Part shown: positions 34,546-45,064 of the stretch, one piece after another
How positions within the stretch are numbered: the first letter of the stretch is position 1
Layout: every line of letters starts with the position of its first letter
Assembly: GCF_022483985.1 (NCBI RefSeq)
Contig: NZ_JAKVME010000001.1
Coordinates: 1,116,001-1,180,000, forward strand
Origin: Acetobacter sp.
GTDB lineage: Bacteria; Pseudomonadota; Alphaproteobacteria; Acetobacterales; Acetobacteraceae
Length of the DNA stretch: 64,000 nucleotides
Reading direction: 5' to 3'
Translations under genes and position numbers: made by a program
The notes under the pieces: generated by a model
What the model saw: only the letters and a program-made list of their open reading frames with translations
Database searches by the model: none
Told to the model about the DNA's origin: nothing

Positions 34546-35758
34546 TTACGCAAAAAATTTTCTTAAATTCGTGACAATCCGTTCTGCAGCACCAAACTCA
34601 AAGGGTAGCAACACGTCTTTTGTAGCTTTCCGTTGATTGAATTTATAGTCTCCATCTCCTCTCATGACCTCAGCTACACACTTACGGGTTTCCTCTACGC
34701 CATGTGTAACGTAACAGGCTTTTTCAATTATCCTGCCGACCTCATTAAAAGGTGAATGTTGAGGGTTTTCCATAAAAACAAGAGGTTTTTCAAAAAACAG
34801 CATATATTCTGCCAAAAAGCTTATCCCATCTGTCAGCATGATATCCGAAGCAGCCAACAGAGGACCATACTCGCCATGCTCCACAATGGTCGCATTGGGC
34901 TGGCCTTCCCATTCCTCACGGAAATCATTCACCTCTTTAAGGGTTAACTGGCTTCCTGCCACCAGTTTTGAAAACAAGGCTGGATGTGGCTTAAGAACCA
35001 TTTCCACATTTTGATCATTTTTTACCCACTCCAGCATCCCCTTATAGATTTCAGGAAAAACACCAAAGGATAACCAGCCGCCATCAACACTATGATGAGG
35101 AGCCCATATGATACGCAGCTTTTTAGAGTATATATTTCTTTCTGCTATTGGCCATTCAGGATTCTGCTTATAGCCCAGCAATCTTTCCAATTTTGGATGA
35201 CCTGTTGCGACGAAATGATCACCTCCACGACGACTTTTCTGAGCCATCAAATTACGGGTAATCTCAGACTCACAAAAAACAAGACTACATGCCCGATGGA
35301 AATCCTGATCTGCCTGATAATCACGCTCATCGGGGTTTTTAGTAAAACTTTCCACTATATTGAAACCAAAATACGGAACATAAAACAAATTTGTAAAAAC
35401 CATATTTTCTACTGAAAATTCAGGCGGTATATCACAATCCCAAGGCGACTGCCTGAAAACACCATCAGGAGCAATGCATTTTAATAATTTTATATTCTCA
35501 TCACAATTATCACCGCTAAATCTTATATGATCTACGCCTTTTCTGGAAAGCTCTTCATGTGTTTCCGTTTCATGAGAAAATCCTGCCTCACCCGGGAACC
35601 TGTGTCGAATACTGGCTACAACAACCTCAAAATCTTCCGAAAATATAAGATGATTATAAACATCGGCGAGACTGTCCCATGTCGCCATGTTATGTACCAG
35701 AAACAATATTTTTCTTGCAGAGCCAATACGTTTCGTTCGACGCACTCCCACTCCAAGT
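34546..35758 (-). pseudogene. 3' part of an IS-interrupted CDP-glycerol glycerophosphotransferase-like gene
   Basis: About 402 codons of a GT-B fold protein of the CDP-glycerol:poly(glycerophosphate) glycerophosphotransferase type. Key stretches are RKILFLVHNMATWDSL at the start of the fold, LRIIWAPHHSVDG, VLKPHPALFSK and LLAASDIMLTDGISFLAEYM (donor-binding region). The family adds polyol-phosphate to cell-surface glycans. The frame is open right into the IS5-family element and has no proper start of its own, except a GTG at 35751. The upstream codons are on the far side of the element, in frame. GC is clearly lower than flanking housekeeping genes, suggesting transfer. A shortened product from GTG 35751 may still be made. 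Confidence 0.85.
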
Positions 35759-37049
35759 GGAGGGTTCGAAAAACCTTTGATTGACTTCTCTTGTGCCTGA
35801 TTTCAGGTTTTTAGCGTGTTGACTGCTGCTTCCCTGGTCTAACTTTTACTCTGGGTTTTGAGCAGAGCGATGGTTTCCTGCTCTGGATTGCTACGCGGCG
35901 GCGTTAATCCGCTCCAAGAGGAGAAAGCGGCGCATATTATAGACGATATTGGCCAGCCCGACCCTCATGGTGGCCCGCGTTATGCCTACGGTTCGGACGA
36001 ACAGCCCCGTCTGTGATTTCTGATCGGCAAAGACATGCTCGACACGCGACCGGATAACGGACTTTCCTGCGTTGGATCTCTGGATATGGCGTGGCATAGG
36101 CTTGAGATGCGGCTTTTTCCTGTGAACCTTCGAGACAAAGCCCTGCTTTTCCATGAAGTCCTCATTGGCTTTTGAGCGGTAGGCTGTGTCTGCCCAGACC
36201 GTTGAAGCTGTATTGCTTTTATCAAGCAGGCCCTCCCTCAATCGCGCGCCATCACTGGCGGCGGCATCTGTCGTCTTCCATTTGCGGATCAGCCGAAATT
36301 TCCGGTCGATGGAGATGTGCGATTTATAGCCAAAGAACGGGATGGCCAGATCTGTTGCAGGGATACTCCCGTCCTCCTGTCGCTTCGCTTTCGTGAACTT
36401 CAGGGTCCAGCGCGCATGCCTGTCCTTGTGGGACAGCTTTGACGGCTTGTCCTGCCAGTCCTGAGGGATCCGTCCTTCACGCAGATCCGCCTTCTCCGCA
36501 TTGGTATTGCGCTGCTTCGGAGCCGCTACCAGCGTGGCATCCAGGATCTGGCCTGACATCGGCAGATAACCAGCGTTACGCAGGGTTGCGTCAAAGCGAT
36601 TGAACAGACCACCAATCGCACCAGCCTGGGTCAGACGCTCTCGAAACAGCCATACCGTTCTGGCATCAGGTACACGGTCCGACAGCCCCAGACCTAAAAA
36701 GCGCATGAAGGAGAGACGGTCGTTGATCAGGTATTCCGTCCGTTCATCGGACAGATTGTTGAGTGTCTGGATCACCAGGATCTTGAACATCAGCACCGGA
36801 TCAAACGGTGGACGCCCGCCTTTGCTCCCGTCTGAATAGGCCAGTGCCTTGTCCAGTTCCGGGCGGAACACCTCAAAATCCACAGTCCGGGAAAACGCTT
36901 CAAGCTGGTCGCCAAGACCGCTTAACCGAGCAAGCCGCTCTTCAACGTCAAAAAATCCCGCCTGTTTCATAGCGCCATTCCTCCAACCAGAACCAGAAAA
37001 ATGGAATCACAGCGTAGGCCTCAATACCAAGAGGTTTTTAGAACCCTCC
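35759..37049 (-). mobile_element. IS5-family insertion sequence, 1,291 bp, complete
   Basis: Both ends carry an imperfect 18-bp inverted repeat: GGAGGGTTCGAAAAACCT at 35759-35776, and the same with one change (T for G at position 10) at 37032-37049 in reverse. A 4-bp target duplication AAGT flanks it (35755-35758 and 37050-37053). A single full-length DDE transposase fills it. Intact ends, an intact transposase and an intact duplication point to a recent insertion. Confidence 0.93.
35891..36970 (-). CDS. IS5-family DDE transposase
   Basis: A 359-residue transposase with a DUF772-type N-terminal domain (GRPPFDPVLMFKILVIQTLNNLSDE) and an RNase-H-like catalytic core. Candidate DDE residues lie in ILDATLVAAPKQR, VWADTAYRSKAN and SRVEHVFADQK. 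The frame is intact. It is the only gene of the element and reads in the same direction as the gene it interrupts. Confidence 0.93.
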   Translation of the reverse strand: MKQAGFFDVEERLARLSGLGDQLEAFSRTVDFEVFRPELDKALAYSDGSKGGRPPFDPVLMFKILVIQTLNNLSDERTEYLINDRLSFMRFLGLGLSDRVPDARTVWLFRERLTQAGAIGGLFNRFDATLRNAGYLPMSGQILDATLVAAPKQRNTNAEKADLREGRIPQDWQDKPSKLSHKDRHARWTLKFTKAKRQEDGSIPATDLAIPFFGYKSHISIDRKFRLIRKWKTTDAAASDGARLREGLLDKSNTASTVWADTAYRSKANEDFMEKQGFVSKVHRKKPHLKPMPRHIQRSNAGKSVIRSRVEHVFADQKSQTGLFVRTVGITRATMRVGLANIVYNMRRFLLLERINAAA

Positions 37050-37424
37050 AAGTGTATCGTTCATCTGCCTTAACAGAGCATATGTAGTATCTATTACATT
37101 GGTGATATGGGTATTATCCTGCCGATATTCCCATGGATTTTCAGCCAGAATGTGCCAGACATCCTGATCATGCTCAAAAAATTTTCCTAAGAAAATAAGC
37201 TGCTTATTGTTATCTATTTTTGTACGAAACTCGGTTGTGACATTACCATCTATATCCGTAAACTGAAGATGCGAATTTTCAAATTTCCATTTTTTTTCAT
37301 TCTGGCTATAGACACCATCGATATAGTTATCATCCCTCAAATATACCGCAGACGATATTAATTCTCCTGTCGCCCTGTAAAAAGAAAAGCAACGGTTTGA
37401 AAAATTCATTCCCTCAATCCACAT
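37050..37424 (-). pseudogene. 5' part of the IS-interrupted glycan gene
   Basis: About 125 codons (from ATG 37424; an in-frame TTG lies just before it) ending ...RQMNDTL at the target duplication. The next codons then enter the IS end and hit a stop (GGA GGG TTC TAA). A small beta-rich domain has the pattern KWKFENSHLQF...GNVTTEF, which resembles N-terminal modules seen on bacterial glycan-modifying enzymes (inference). When the element and one AAGT copy are removed, this joins the 3' part in frame. Confidence 0.8.
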
Positions 37425-37872
37425 CAAAAATATAAAAAATATTTCATAAAAACATATAGTAAATAACTCTATAATTTCGGACCTTTATAAAAATTAAGAT
37501 TCTCCTAAATTATTAAACCTCATACAACTCAACACTCAGCCTGTAGCGGCTGGCTTTAACCTTCCGCCATTCACACAAGGGATTTTCTTAAATTCTGAGA
37601 CCATTTATTAAGGCACATAGTCTGTAAAACGCATAATCAGAATAAATGGAACAGCGCCTTTTGCTGCGACAGACTGCACAAGCATTCCGTCACAGCACCG
37701 CCTCACCTATTATGCTTGAAAAACATAAAGCAGCATTCCAACCAGTATGTTAAAGAAAAATCTCCGCTGCCTGATCATAAATATTTATACTAAATACTTT
37801 AGAATTTTCGAAATACATCAACATGGAACCAACAATTTTATTCAAGCATAAATTAGAAAATAAAAAGGTATT
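37425..37872. other. AT-rich gene-free stretch before mltG's 3' end
   Basis: Low GC throughout with no supported ORF. It probably contains the promoter of the interrupted glycan gene (minus strand). I saw no strong terminator for mltG, only short AT-rich dyads such as AAAATAAAAAGGTATTTT. Confidence 0.55.
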
Positions 37873-38898
37873 TTATTTATCCAGCACACGACTACGATAC
37901 GCTGATACATTGCGATTATGCTCATCAAGCGATGAAGAAAAGTGACTACCTCCTGAGCCAGTCGCAACGAAATAGAGATCATCACCCGGAGCCGGATGCG
38001 CGACAGCCTGCAAGGCAGCAAACCCCGGCGAACAGATCGGTCCCGGCGGCAAGCCGATAGTCGCATACGTATTATAAGGACTCTGGATCGTCAGATCAGA
38101 ACGGGTCAGAGAGCGCCCCAGCGGACCCGCACCTCTGTTCAGCGCATAAACGGTCGTCGGATCAGACTGGAGCTTCATACCTCTGGCAAGACGATTGAGA
38201 AAAACCCTTGCGATGCGAGGTCTCTCTTCCGGCAGACCAGTCTCTTTCTCCACCATGGAAGCAAGCGTCACCAGTTGCGCTGGATCAGAGAGAGCGATTG
38301 ACGGATCGCGGCCTTTCCAGACAGTCTCAACCTGCCGCCGCATGGCCTGCTTCATTCTGAGAACAAGCGCGCCACGTTCGGAATCACGCAGATAGCTGTA
38401 TGTTTCCGGAAGCGTCTCTCCTTCCGCCAAAACCGTGACAGTACCCCTGAGAAAAGGCGCGGCCTGAAGAAGCACCATAATCTGACTGGCAGTCAGACCT
38501 TCCGGTATGGTCAACTGATGCACAACCGGTCGTCCATGACGTAACACGGACAACACATCCCGCATGGACGCATGGGCCGGAAACATCAGTTCCGCCGCGT
38601 GCAACTGCCCCTCACGCCGGGTCAGCGCAATGGCTGTACGAAAGACATAATCGTCAAGCCCATTGTCGGAAAGCGCCTGTCCCTGCCGGAGAGCCGCAAT
38701 GGTGCTGGCATATCCACCATGAGGGATGTCCAGTGCAGTCGGCTCAGTCAGCGGACCGGCAGCGGTATAGCGCCACCACCCCACTCCGGCGACGACACCA
38801 CCCGCCAGTACTACAGCCGTCAACGACCCGGCCAAAGCCCGCAACCAGAAGCGATGCTTTCCGGCAGACGCATCCCTCTTTTTCTTCTGATCCGCCAT
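37873..38898 (-). CDS. mltG: Endolytic murein transglycosylase MltG
   Basis: An inner-membrane lytic transglycosylase that cleaves nascent glycan strands and helps set their length. One N-terminal membrane anchor (ALAGSLTAVVLAGGVVAGVG) is followed by a LysM-like region (LTIPEGLTASQI). The YceG/MltG catalytic domain has the essential Glu in SMVEKETGLPEERP, and YNTYATIGLPPGPICSPG. It has 341 residues. It is the third gene behind ppk1 and the aldose epimerase (gaps of 3 and 71 nt with the preferred epimerase start). Confidence 0.92.
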   Translation of the reverse strand: MADQKKKRDASAGKHRFWLRALAGSLTAVVLAGGVVAGVGWWRYTAAGPLTEPTALDIPHGGYASTIAALRQGQALSDNGLDDYVFRTAIALTRREGQLHAAELMFPAHASMRDVLSVLRHGRPVVHQLTIPEGLTASQIMVLLQAAPFLRGTVTVLAEGETLPETYSYLRDSERGALVLRMKQAMRRQVETVWKGRDPSIALSDPAQLVTLASMVEKETGLPEERPRIARVFLNRLARGMKLQSDPTTVYALNRGAGPLGRSLTRSDLTIQSPYNTYATIGLPPGPICSPGFAALQAVAHPAPGDDLYFVATGSGGSHFSSSLDEHNRNVSAYRSRVLDK

Positions 38899-38901
38899 TG
38901 C

Positions 38902-39780
38902 TCAGCCCTGAACGACGCTCACGCACCAGTTTGCCGACCATTCCTGCCCCGGCTGAACGCTCACAACACCCGGCTTGTCCCTGAACTCCCCCTTGAAACC
39001 ATGGGGCGTGGCGTAACCCTGCCACGGCTCGATGCAAAGGAACGGAGCGCCCGGCTTGGTCCAGACACCCAGTTCGGGGAAACCATGCCACGACACACGC
39101 AGAGCCAAGCCGCCCGGACGACCGAATGTAACGGCACGGCTTCTGATACGGTCGAAGATGATCGCATCATCAACAAACAGATCATCCCGAAGCAGCAGAG
39201 TAGCGCCGTCCACAGGTGTCGGACGCGATGCGGAATCGAGCAGACCATCTTCAAGACGACGGATGGGCTCAGGCTCGGGCTCTTCAAAGGTCAGACGATA
39301 CTCTTCGCGCTTTCCGTCTTTTTCCAAAGGCCAGCGGAAAGCGGGATGCGCTCCCAGTGAAAAGGGAAGTTCCCTGCCCTCTTCCATATTACGGACCGTA
39401 TAGAGAACCGTCAGTTTTCCATCACTGATCTGATAGGTCAGCCACAGACGAAACCGGAAAGGAAAGACAGCAAGCGTCTGATCGTCCGCTTCCAGCGACA
39501 GCGTGCAACTGTCCGGATTCCGCTCAACCCACTGAAAAGCACAGTCACGAGCAAAGCCATGCTGCGTCATGCGGTAAGGCTTGCCGTCAATGGTCGCCCG
39601 GTCATCGGGAAGACGTCCGACAATCGGGAACAGCACAGGCGAGTGGCGACGCCATGCGGGGCCAGCGTCCCAGAGCACATCCACGCCGTCCGGCAGCTTC
39701 AGGGAAACCAGTTCGGCACCCTGCGCGGATACGGTCGCTGTGAGCTTTCCATCACCGAACACAAACCGGTCAGCGTCCAT
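38902..39780 (-). CDS. Aldose 1-epimerase family protein (LacX-like)
   Basis: A galactose-mutarotase-like beta-sandwich enzyme interconverting sugar anomers. Recognisable segments are SPVLFPIVGRLPDD, QHGFARDCAF and SLGAHPAFRWPL with a conserved His. ATG 39780 (MDADRFVFG) has GGAG 8 nt upstream and gives 292 residues; the frame is open to 39846. It sits 71 nt after ppk1 on the same strand. The substrate is unknown. Confidence 0.85.
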   Translation of the reverse strand: MDADRFVFGDGKLTATVSAQGAELVSLKLPDGVDVLWDAGPAWRRHSPVLFPIVGRLPDDRATIDGKPYRMTQHGFARDCAFQWVERNPDSCTLSLEADDQTLAVFPFRFRLWLTYQISDGKLTVLYTVRNMEEGRELPFSLGAHPAFRWPLEKDGKREEYRLTFEEPEPEPIRRLEDGLLDSASRPTPVDGATLLLRDDLFVDDAIIFDRIRSRAVTFGRPGGLALRVSWHGFPELGVWTKPGAPFLCIEPWQGYATPHGFKGEFRDKPGVVSVQPGQEWSANWCVSVVQG

Positions 39781-39851
39781 CAGGGTGTCTCCGAAAATCT
39801 TTCCCTTTTTATAGAAGGATTTCCGGAGCTTCGCAAAGAACGACAACAGCC

Positions 39852-42176
39852 TCAGTCGTCAGCCAGCCGGTCCCGTGGTGGCTGGGCGGAGCGTCCCGTG
39901 ATCTGGGTCGCCGCCGACCCTCTGCCGGAAAGAGACGGATGGGTCATGAACCATTCATGGGCCGAAAACGGCTTGCTGCCCGGATCAAGATGCCGCCAGA
40001 CGCCTGTCTTTTCCAGAATCCACGAGTTGAGGTTGTCCTTGAGATCCGTCACCATGATCTGGTCGAGCACCTGAGCATGGACCGTCTCATTGGTGACCGG
40101 CACCAGACTTTCGACCCGCCAGTCCATGTTGCGCGTCATCCAGTCCGCCGAGGAGATGAAGACCTTGGCCGAGCGCGACGGCAGGCGGTGGCCATTACCA
40201 AACGCATAGATGCGCGCATGTTCAAGAAAACGCCCGACAATCGACTTGATGCGGATATTCTCCGACAGACCCGGCACACCCGGACGCAGGCAGCACATGC
40301 CGCGCACCACACCGGTAATCTTCACTCCCGCGCACGAGGCTTCATACAGCTTGTCGATCAGCTTCGGATCAACGAGCGCATTCATCTTGAGCCATATCTG
40401 GCCCGGACGTCCCTGACGGACATGCTCGATCTCATCGTCGATCAACTGTTTCAGGGTCTTGCGGCATGTCAGCGGAGAGAAAGCGATCGCCTCCATTTTC
40501 GCGGGCATGGCATAGCCGGTGACATAGTTGAACAGACGCGCCGAATCACGCACCAGTTCTGGATTGCACGTGAAGAAGGAAAGGTCCGTGTAAATCTTCG
40601 CCGTGATCGGGTGGTAATTGCCCGTGCCGAAATGCGCGTAGGACCGAACCGAGCCACCTTCCCGACGCACGACCAGACTCAGTTTGGCGTGAGTCTTGAG
40701 GTCCGAAAATCCGAACACCACCTGAACGCCCGCCGCCTCAAGCGCACGGGAAAGCCTGATATTGGCTTCCTCATCGAACCGCGCGCGTAGCTCGACCATC
40801 GCGGTCACGGACTTGCCGGACTCGGCCGCCTCGATCAGCGCCTTGACGATGGGGCTATCTCGCGACGTGCGGTAGAGAGTCTGCTTGATGGCGATCACAT
40901 TCGGGTCGAGCGCCGCCTGACGCAGGAACTGCACCACCACGTCGAAACTCTCGAACGGATGGTGGACGATCAGATCCTTGGCGCGAATGGCGGCGAAACA
41001 GTCACCGCCATAATCCACGATCCGTTCGGGGAAACGCGGCGTGTAGGGAGGAAACAGGAGATCGGGTCGGTCATCCACGATCATCTGCTTCAGATCGACC
41101 ACACCGATCATGCCGGAATGAACCGAGACCTCCTCAGGCGGCAGATCGAGTTCATCGACAATGGCGTCCACCAGACCGCGCGGCACGCTTTCTTCCATAT
41201 CGACGTGGATCACCACACCGCGACGACGCTGTTTCAGCGCCGTTTCGTAGGAGCGCACAAGGTCTTCCGCCTCATCCTCGAACTCGACGTCCGTGTCGCG
41301 GATCACGCGCACCGTGCCGCTCTCCACGACCGCCAGCCCCGGATAGAGCCGGTCAATGCACAGTTTGATCAGGTCTTCCAGCAGCACGAACCGCACGGAT
41401 GGCGGTTTACCGGCAACGGATGGCAAGCGGATGAAACGGTCCACCTGTGCGGGCAGCAGAATCAAACCGTTCATCACGAACGCCCCGGTATCCTCGGAGA
41501 CAAGACGCATGCCCAGTGCAAGGCCCATATTCGGGATGAAGGGCAGCGGGTGCGCCGGATCGACGGCCAGAGGCGTGAGAACCGGGAAGACACGATCCAT
41601 GAAAAAATCGGAGAGCCAGAGACGGTCATCGTCGTCAAGCTGTTCCAGTCCGCAGAGCGTCACATCCGCTTCGGCCAGAAGACCACGCAGATGGACCCAG
41701 ATGCGCTGCTGTTCACGGAAAAGCTGTACACAGCGCTCACGCACCGCGACCAGTTGGAGGGACGGCGTCAGGCCATCGGGAGAAAGGGAAACCAGCCCTT
41801 CCCGCACCTGCCCCACCAGACCGGCGACACGCACGGAATAAAACTCGTCGAGATTGCTGGCGCTGATGGACAGGAACCGGAGACGTTCGAGCAGCGGATT
41901 CCGCTGGTTGTCAGCTTCCTCGACCACGCGCTGGTTGAAAGCGAGCCATGACAGCTCACGGTTGATGAAGCGATCCGGAGACGTGGCGGTGATTTCAACC
42001 GGCGCAGGCGCGGCCTTGCGCGTCCGTGTTCGCGTGACGGCTGTGCCCGTCTGGGCCTTCGCGGCGGTTGGTGCCGTTTTCCGACGAGTGCCCTGCGCTC
42101 TGGTCGACGCAGGCGCACGGGTTCCCTTCACGCGACGACCCACTCCTCGCGTTCTGTTTCCCTCATGCTCCGACAA
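39852..42176 (-). CDS. ppk1: Polyphosphate kinase 1
   Basis: Reversibly polymerises the gamma-phosphate of ATP into polyphosphate. The domains are in order: an N-terminal helical domain ([16 protein letters not shown]), the middle domain, and the two catalytic C-terminal domains. The autophosphorylated His lies in [10 protein letters not shown] and a second site in [19 protein letters not shown]. The 774-residue length includes an about 65-residue Arg/Thr/Ala-rich N-terminal extension. The start is TTG with AGGAG 6-7 nt upstream, which supports it over later ATGs. A 14-bp palindrome lies about 85 nt upstream. Confidence 0.94.
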   Translation of the reverse strand: MSEHEGNRTRGVGRRVKGTRAPASTRAQGTRRKTAPTAAKAQTGTAVTRTRTRKAAPAPVEITATSPDRFINRELSWLAFNQRVVEEADNQRNPLLERLRFLSISASNLDEFYSVRVAGLVGQVREGLVSLSPDGLTPSLQLVAVRERCVQLFREQQRIWVHLRGLLAEADVTLCGLEQLDDDDRLWLSDFFMDRVFPVLTPLAVDPAHPLPFIPNMGLALGMRLVSEDTGAFVMNGLILLPAQVDRFIRLPSVAGKPPSVRFVLLEDLIKLCIDRLYPGLAVVESGTVRVIRDTDVEFEDEAEDLVRSYETALKQRRRGVVIHVDMEESVPRGLVDAIVDELDLPPEEVSVHSGMIGVVDLKQMIVDDRPDLLFPPYTPRFPERIVDYGGDCFAAIRAKDLIVHHPFESFDVVVQFLRQAALDPNVIAIKQTLYRTSRDSPIVKALIEAAESGKSVTAMVELRARFDEEANIRLSRALEAAGVQVVFGFSDLKTHAKLSLVVRREGGSVRSYAHFGTGNYHPITAKIYTDLSFFTCNPELVRDSARLFNYVTGYAMPAKMEAIAFSPLTCRKTLKQLIDDEIEHVRQGRPGQIWLKMNALVDPKLIDKLYEASCAGVKITGVVRGMCCLRPGVPGLSENIRIKSIVGRFLEHARIYAFGNGHRLPSRSAKVFISSADWMTRNMDWRVESLVPVTNETVHAQVLDQIMVTDLKDNLNSWILEKTGVWRHLDPGSKPFSAHEWFMTHPSLSGRGSAATQITGRSAQPPRDRLADD

Positions 42177-42260
42177 AGTATTCTCCTGTGAGGCTGTGAC
42201 CAGCGGTCACTGTCTGCGTATCATCTTATGAGGGCTAAATCGTATGGCCCCTTCATCCTT

Positions 42261-42274
42261 TTGTCATATGACAA
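42261..42274. promoter_or_regulatory. 14-bp palindrome upstream of ppk1
   Basis: TTGTCATATGACAA is a perfect palindrome 85-98 nt before the ppk1 start. The TGTCAT half resembles one arm of a PhoB box, but the second arm is inverted rather than repeated at 11 bp, so PhoB binding is only a guess. Confidence 0.4.
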
Positions 42275-42326
42275 TTTAAGAACACAGGAAGAAGTCTCTC
42301 TGGTTTCAGGCCACCATTATCCCCGC

Positions 42327-43004
42327 TTACTCGTTCAGATCAGCCAGCAGCCGTGCGGCGGCCCGCAGATCAAACGGCTGGCCCGAGGCAAGGGTCACCG
42401 CGTCAATCCGGCTGACCGCATCCTCGATCACCGAGGCCTCGCGCGGCAGGCGTTGCAGCAGCCAGTCCGTGATCTGTCTGGGCACGACCAGTTGGCGCTC
42501 GGCCAGCAGACGCAGCATCAGGCGATGAAGCAGCACATCCTCCGCAGGCCCCACCTCCACGGTCATCGTCGCCCGCAAACGGCTGCACAGATCCGGCAGC
42601 GTCACCATCCACTGGCTCGGCGGCGTGCGCGCCACCATAAGCAGCGGCATCCGGCGCTCGCGTGAGGTATTGATGATCTGGAGTAGCGCCAGTTCATCCA
42701 GCCCCTGCTCAGGCAGCGCATCAAGCGCCAGAGCGCGGGGGGCGCGTTCAAGCAACGTCGCGATATCGGGCAGACCCTGCGCTGCATCCACGATCATCGC
42801 GTCGTTACGCAGCCCCCACACCTGTAGCAGATGCGTCTTGCCGCGCCCCTGACCACCCCAGAGAGCCAGCCGACTGTCAGACCAGCTTTTTTCCGCATCC
42901 GTTGCGAACAGCCATGTCCGGGCCGCAGCATTCGAACGTCCGGACACGAATCCCGCCTCGTCAAAGCGACGTTTATGCCCGAACGGCAACGGCAACTGAC
43001 GCAT
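42327..43004 (-). CDS. hdaA: HdaA-type DnaA-related replication regulator
   Basis: Regulatory inactivator of DnaA, acting with the beta sliding clamp. The N-terminus carries the clamp-binding peptide RQLPLPFGH at the very start. An AAA+ fold with Walker A GGQGRGKTHLLQ and the DnaA-like domain I/II region follows, without a DNA-binding domain. At 225 residues (from ATG 43004) it fits the family; a GTG at 43073 would add 23 residues. It lies divergent to purM. Loss or excess of HdaA alters initiation timing in Caulobacter. Confidence 0.85.
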   Translation of the reverse strand: MRQLPLPFGHKRRFDEAGFVSGRSNAAARTWLFATDAEKSWSDSRLALWGGQGRGKTHLLQVWGLRNDAMIVDAAQGLPDIATLLERAPRALALDALPEQGLDELALLQIINTSRERRMPLLMVARTPPSQWMVTLPDLCSRLRATMTVEVGPAEDVLLHRLMLRLLAERQLVVPRQITDWLLQRLPREASVIEDAVSRIDAVTLASGQPFDLRAAARLLADLNE

Positions 43005-43192
43005 CAACTCCGGTCTTTTTTCGCCCGAACCGGGCTGACCATGGCGTTCTGGATCATAAACCTGTTCCGTCACCGCTATGCGCGCCGCCCCGCCTGCCTT
43101 AAAGAGTGCTCAGAAACCTGATACCGTAAACGTCCCGGATGTTCGACCCTCACCTGTCGAGACCATCCCACAGCCCAGAACGAGCCGACGCC

Positions 43193-44290
43193 ATGAACGC
43201 ATCTACCCCGGAAACCTCACAGAGCGCTTCTTCCAAGGGCCTCACCTATCGCGAGGCCGGAGTGGACATCGAAGCAGGCGACGCCCTCGTCGAGGCGATC
43301 AAGCCTGCCGCCAAGGCCACGACCCGCACAGGCGTCATGGGCGGACTGGGCGGTTTCGGCGCGCTGTTCGACCTCAAGGCCGCAGGCTTCACCGATCCGG
43401 TCCTCGTCTCCTGCACCGACGGCGTCGGCACCAAGCTGAATCTCGCCATCGACAGCGGCCTACATGACACGGTCGGCATCGATCTGGTCGCCATGTGCGT
43501 CAACGACCTCGTCGTGCAGGGCGCGGAGCCGCTGTTCTTTCTCGACTATTTCGCCACCGGCAAGCTGGCCGTCGAAGACGCCGCCAAGGTTGTGAAAGGC
43601 ATCGCCGAAGGCTGCCGCCTGTCCGGCTGCGCTCTTGTCGGCGGCGAAACGGCGGAAATGCCCGGCATGTATGCAGCGGGTCATTATGACCTTGCAGGCT
43701 TCTCCGTCGGTGCCGCCGAGCGCGGCAAACTGCTGCCGGGCGAAATCCGCGTTGGTGACGCGCTGATCGGCCTCGTCTCCAGTGGCGTGCATTCCAATGG
43801 CTTCTCGCTGGTGCGTCGCATCCTGTCAGCCGTCGGTCTCAAGCTCGACGACGCAGCCCCGTTCGCACCGGGCCAGACGCTCGCGCAGGCGCTGATGACC
43901 CCGACGAAACTCTATGTGTCGCAGGTTCTGGACCTCCATCGCGAAGGCCTGCTGAGCGGGGCCGCCCACATCACCGGCGGCGGCCTGCCGGGCAATCTGC
44001 CGCGCGTGCTGCCCAACGGCGTGAAAGCCGTGATCGACGGTCCGTGGGCCCCTGCCCCGGTCTTCGGCTGGCTGGCGAAAGCTGGCAATGTCGCCACCGA
44101 AGAAATGCTGCGCGTGTTCAACTGCGGCATCGGCATGGTGCTGATCACGTCCAAGCCGGATATCGTCATGGAACGTCTGAGCAAGATGGGTGAAACGCCC
44201 GTCGTCCTCGGCCAGATCGAAGCCGCCGCTGAAGCAGATGCCGCCCCCACGCTGGAGATGGCGGTCTCTCCGGACTTCTCCTGGTCCTGA
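43193..44290 (+). CDS. purM: Phosphoribosylformylglycinamidine cyclo-ligase PurM
   Basis: The ATP-dependent fifth step of purine synthesis, forming AIR from FGAM. Typical motifs: [50 protein letters not shown]. Starting at ATG 43193 gives 365 residues; an upstream ATG at 43139 would add 18 atypical residues. The stop is 11 nt before purN, so the two form a pair. Confidence 0.95.
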   Translation: MNASTPETSQSASSKGLTYREAGVDIEAGDALVEAIKPAAKATTRTGVMGGLGGFGALFDLKAAGFTDPVLVSCTDGVGTKLNLAIDSGLHDTVGIDLVAMCVNDLVVQGAEPLFFLDYFATGKLAVEDAAKVVKGIAEGCRLSGCALVGGETAEMPGMYAAGHYDLAGFSVGAAERGKLLPGEIRVGDALIGLVSSGVHSNGFSLVRRILSAVGLKLDDAAPFAPGQTLAQALMTPTKLYVSQVLDLHREGLLSGAAHITGGGLPGNLPRVLPNGVKAVIDGPWAPAPVFGWLAKAGNVATEEMLRVFNCGIGMVLITSKPDIVMERLSKMGETPVVLGQIEAAAEADAAPTLEMAVSPDFSWS

Positions 44291-44301
44291 GGCAGTCTGA
44301 C

Positions 44302-44928
44302 GTGAGCATTCGCAAGACCCCAATCGCCATCCTCATCAGCGGACGTGGCAGCAACATGCGCTCGCTGATCGCCGCCTGCGCCGAGCCGGATTTTCCGGCC
44401 GAGGTCGCGCTTGTTCTGAGCAACAGGGAGGATGCGGTCGGGCTGGATTACGCCCGTTCTCTTGGCCTGCGGGCCGAAGCGGTGCCACACAAGGCTTTCG
44501 GCAAGGATCGGGAGGCGCACGAACGCGCCATCGACGCTCGATTACGGGAAGCGGACGTGAAGTTTGTCTGCCTCGCGGGCTACATGCGCCTGCTCACGCC
44601 GTTTCTGACGGACGCATGGGCCGGACGGATGATCAACATCCATCCCAGCCTGCTACCGCTCTTTCCCGGCACGCATACCCATGAACGCGCACTGGAAGCT
44701 GGCGTGCGCATCCATGGCTGCACGGTGCATCATGTAACGGCAGGCATGGATGAAGGACCGATCATCGCTCAGGCGGCCGTCCCGGTCTTTCCGAAAAAGG
44801 ATAGCGCAGACGATCTGGCCGCCCGCGTGCTGGTGCAGGAACATGTGCTGTACCCAGCGGCTTTGAAGGCCGTGCTGGTTGGGAACGGCGACAGTGTTTC
44901 GAGCGAGGATGGGCTGCTGGTGGTGTGA
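44302..44928 (+). CDS. purN: Phosphoribosylglycinamide formyltransferase PurN
   Basis: Transfers the formyl group from 10-formyl-THF to GAR. The substrate loop SGRGSNM and catalytic Asn/His in INIHPSLLPLFPG are present, as is the Asp in MDEGPIIAQA. It has 208 residues and a GTG start. It follows purM by 11 nt. Confidence 0.94.
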   Translation: MSIRKTPIAILISGRGSNMRSLIAACAEPDFPAEVALVLSNREDAVGLDYARSLGLRAEAVPHKAFGKDREAHERAIDARLREADVKFVCLAGYMRLLTPFLTDAWAGRMINIHPSLLPLFPGTHTHERALEAGVRIHGCTVHHVTAGMDEGPIIAQAAVPVFPKKDSADDLAARVLVQEHVLYPAALKAVLVGNGDSVSSEDGLLVV

Positions 44929-45064
44929 GATATAATGTGACGATTTCAGACACCATTTGATCAGATAGCTGCTCTCGCGTTTGTTCCAGTCATCATAAAA
45001 GAACCAGATTTACCCCGTAAATAGACGCCGTATTTCCTGTCTGTAGAGAAGCAAAGCGGCTTCA

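Noticed and set aside
35055..35420. Small plus-strand frames inside the interrupted glycan gene
   Set aside because: AT-rich chance frames antisense to a gene with clear GT-B motifs.
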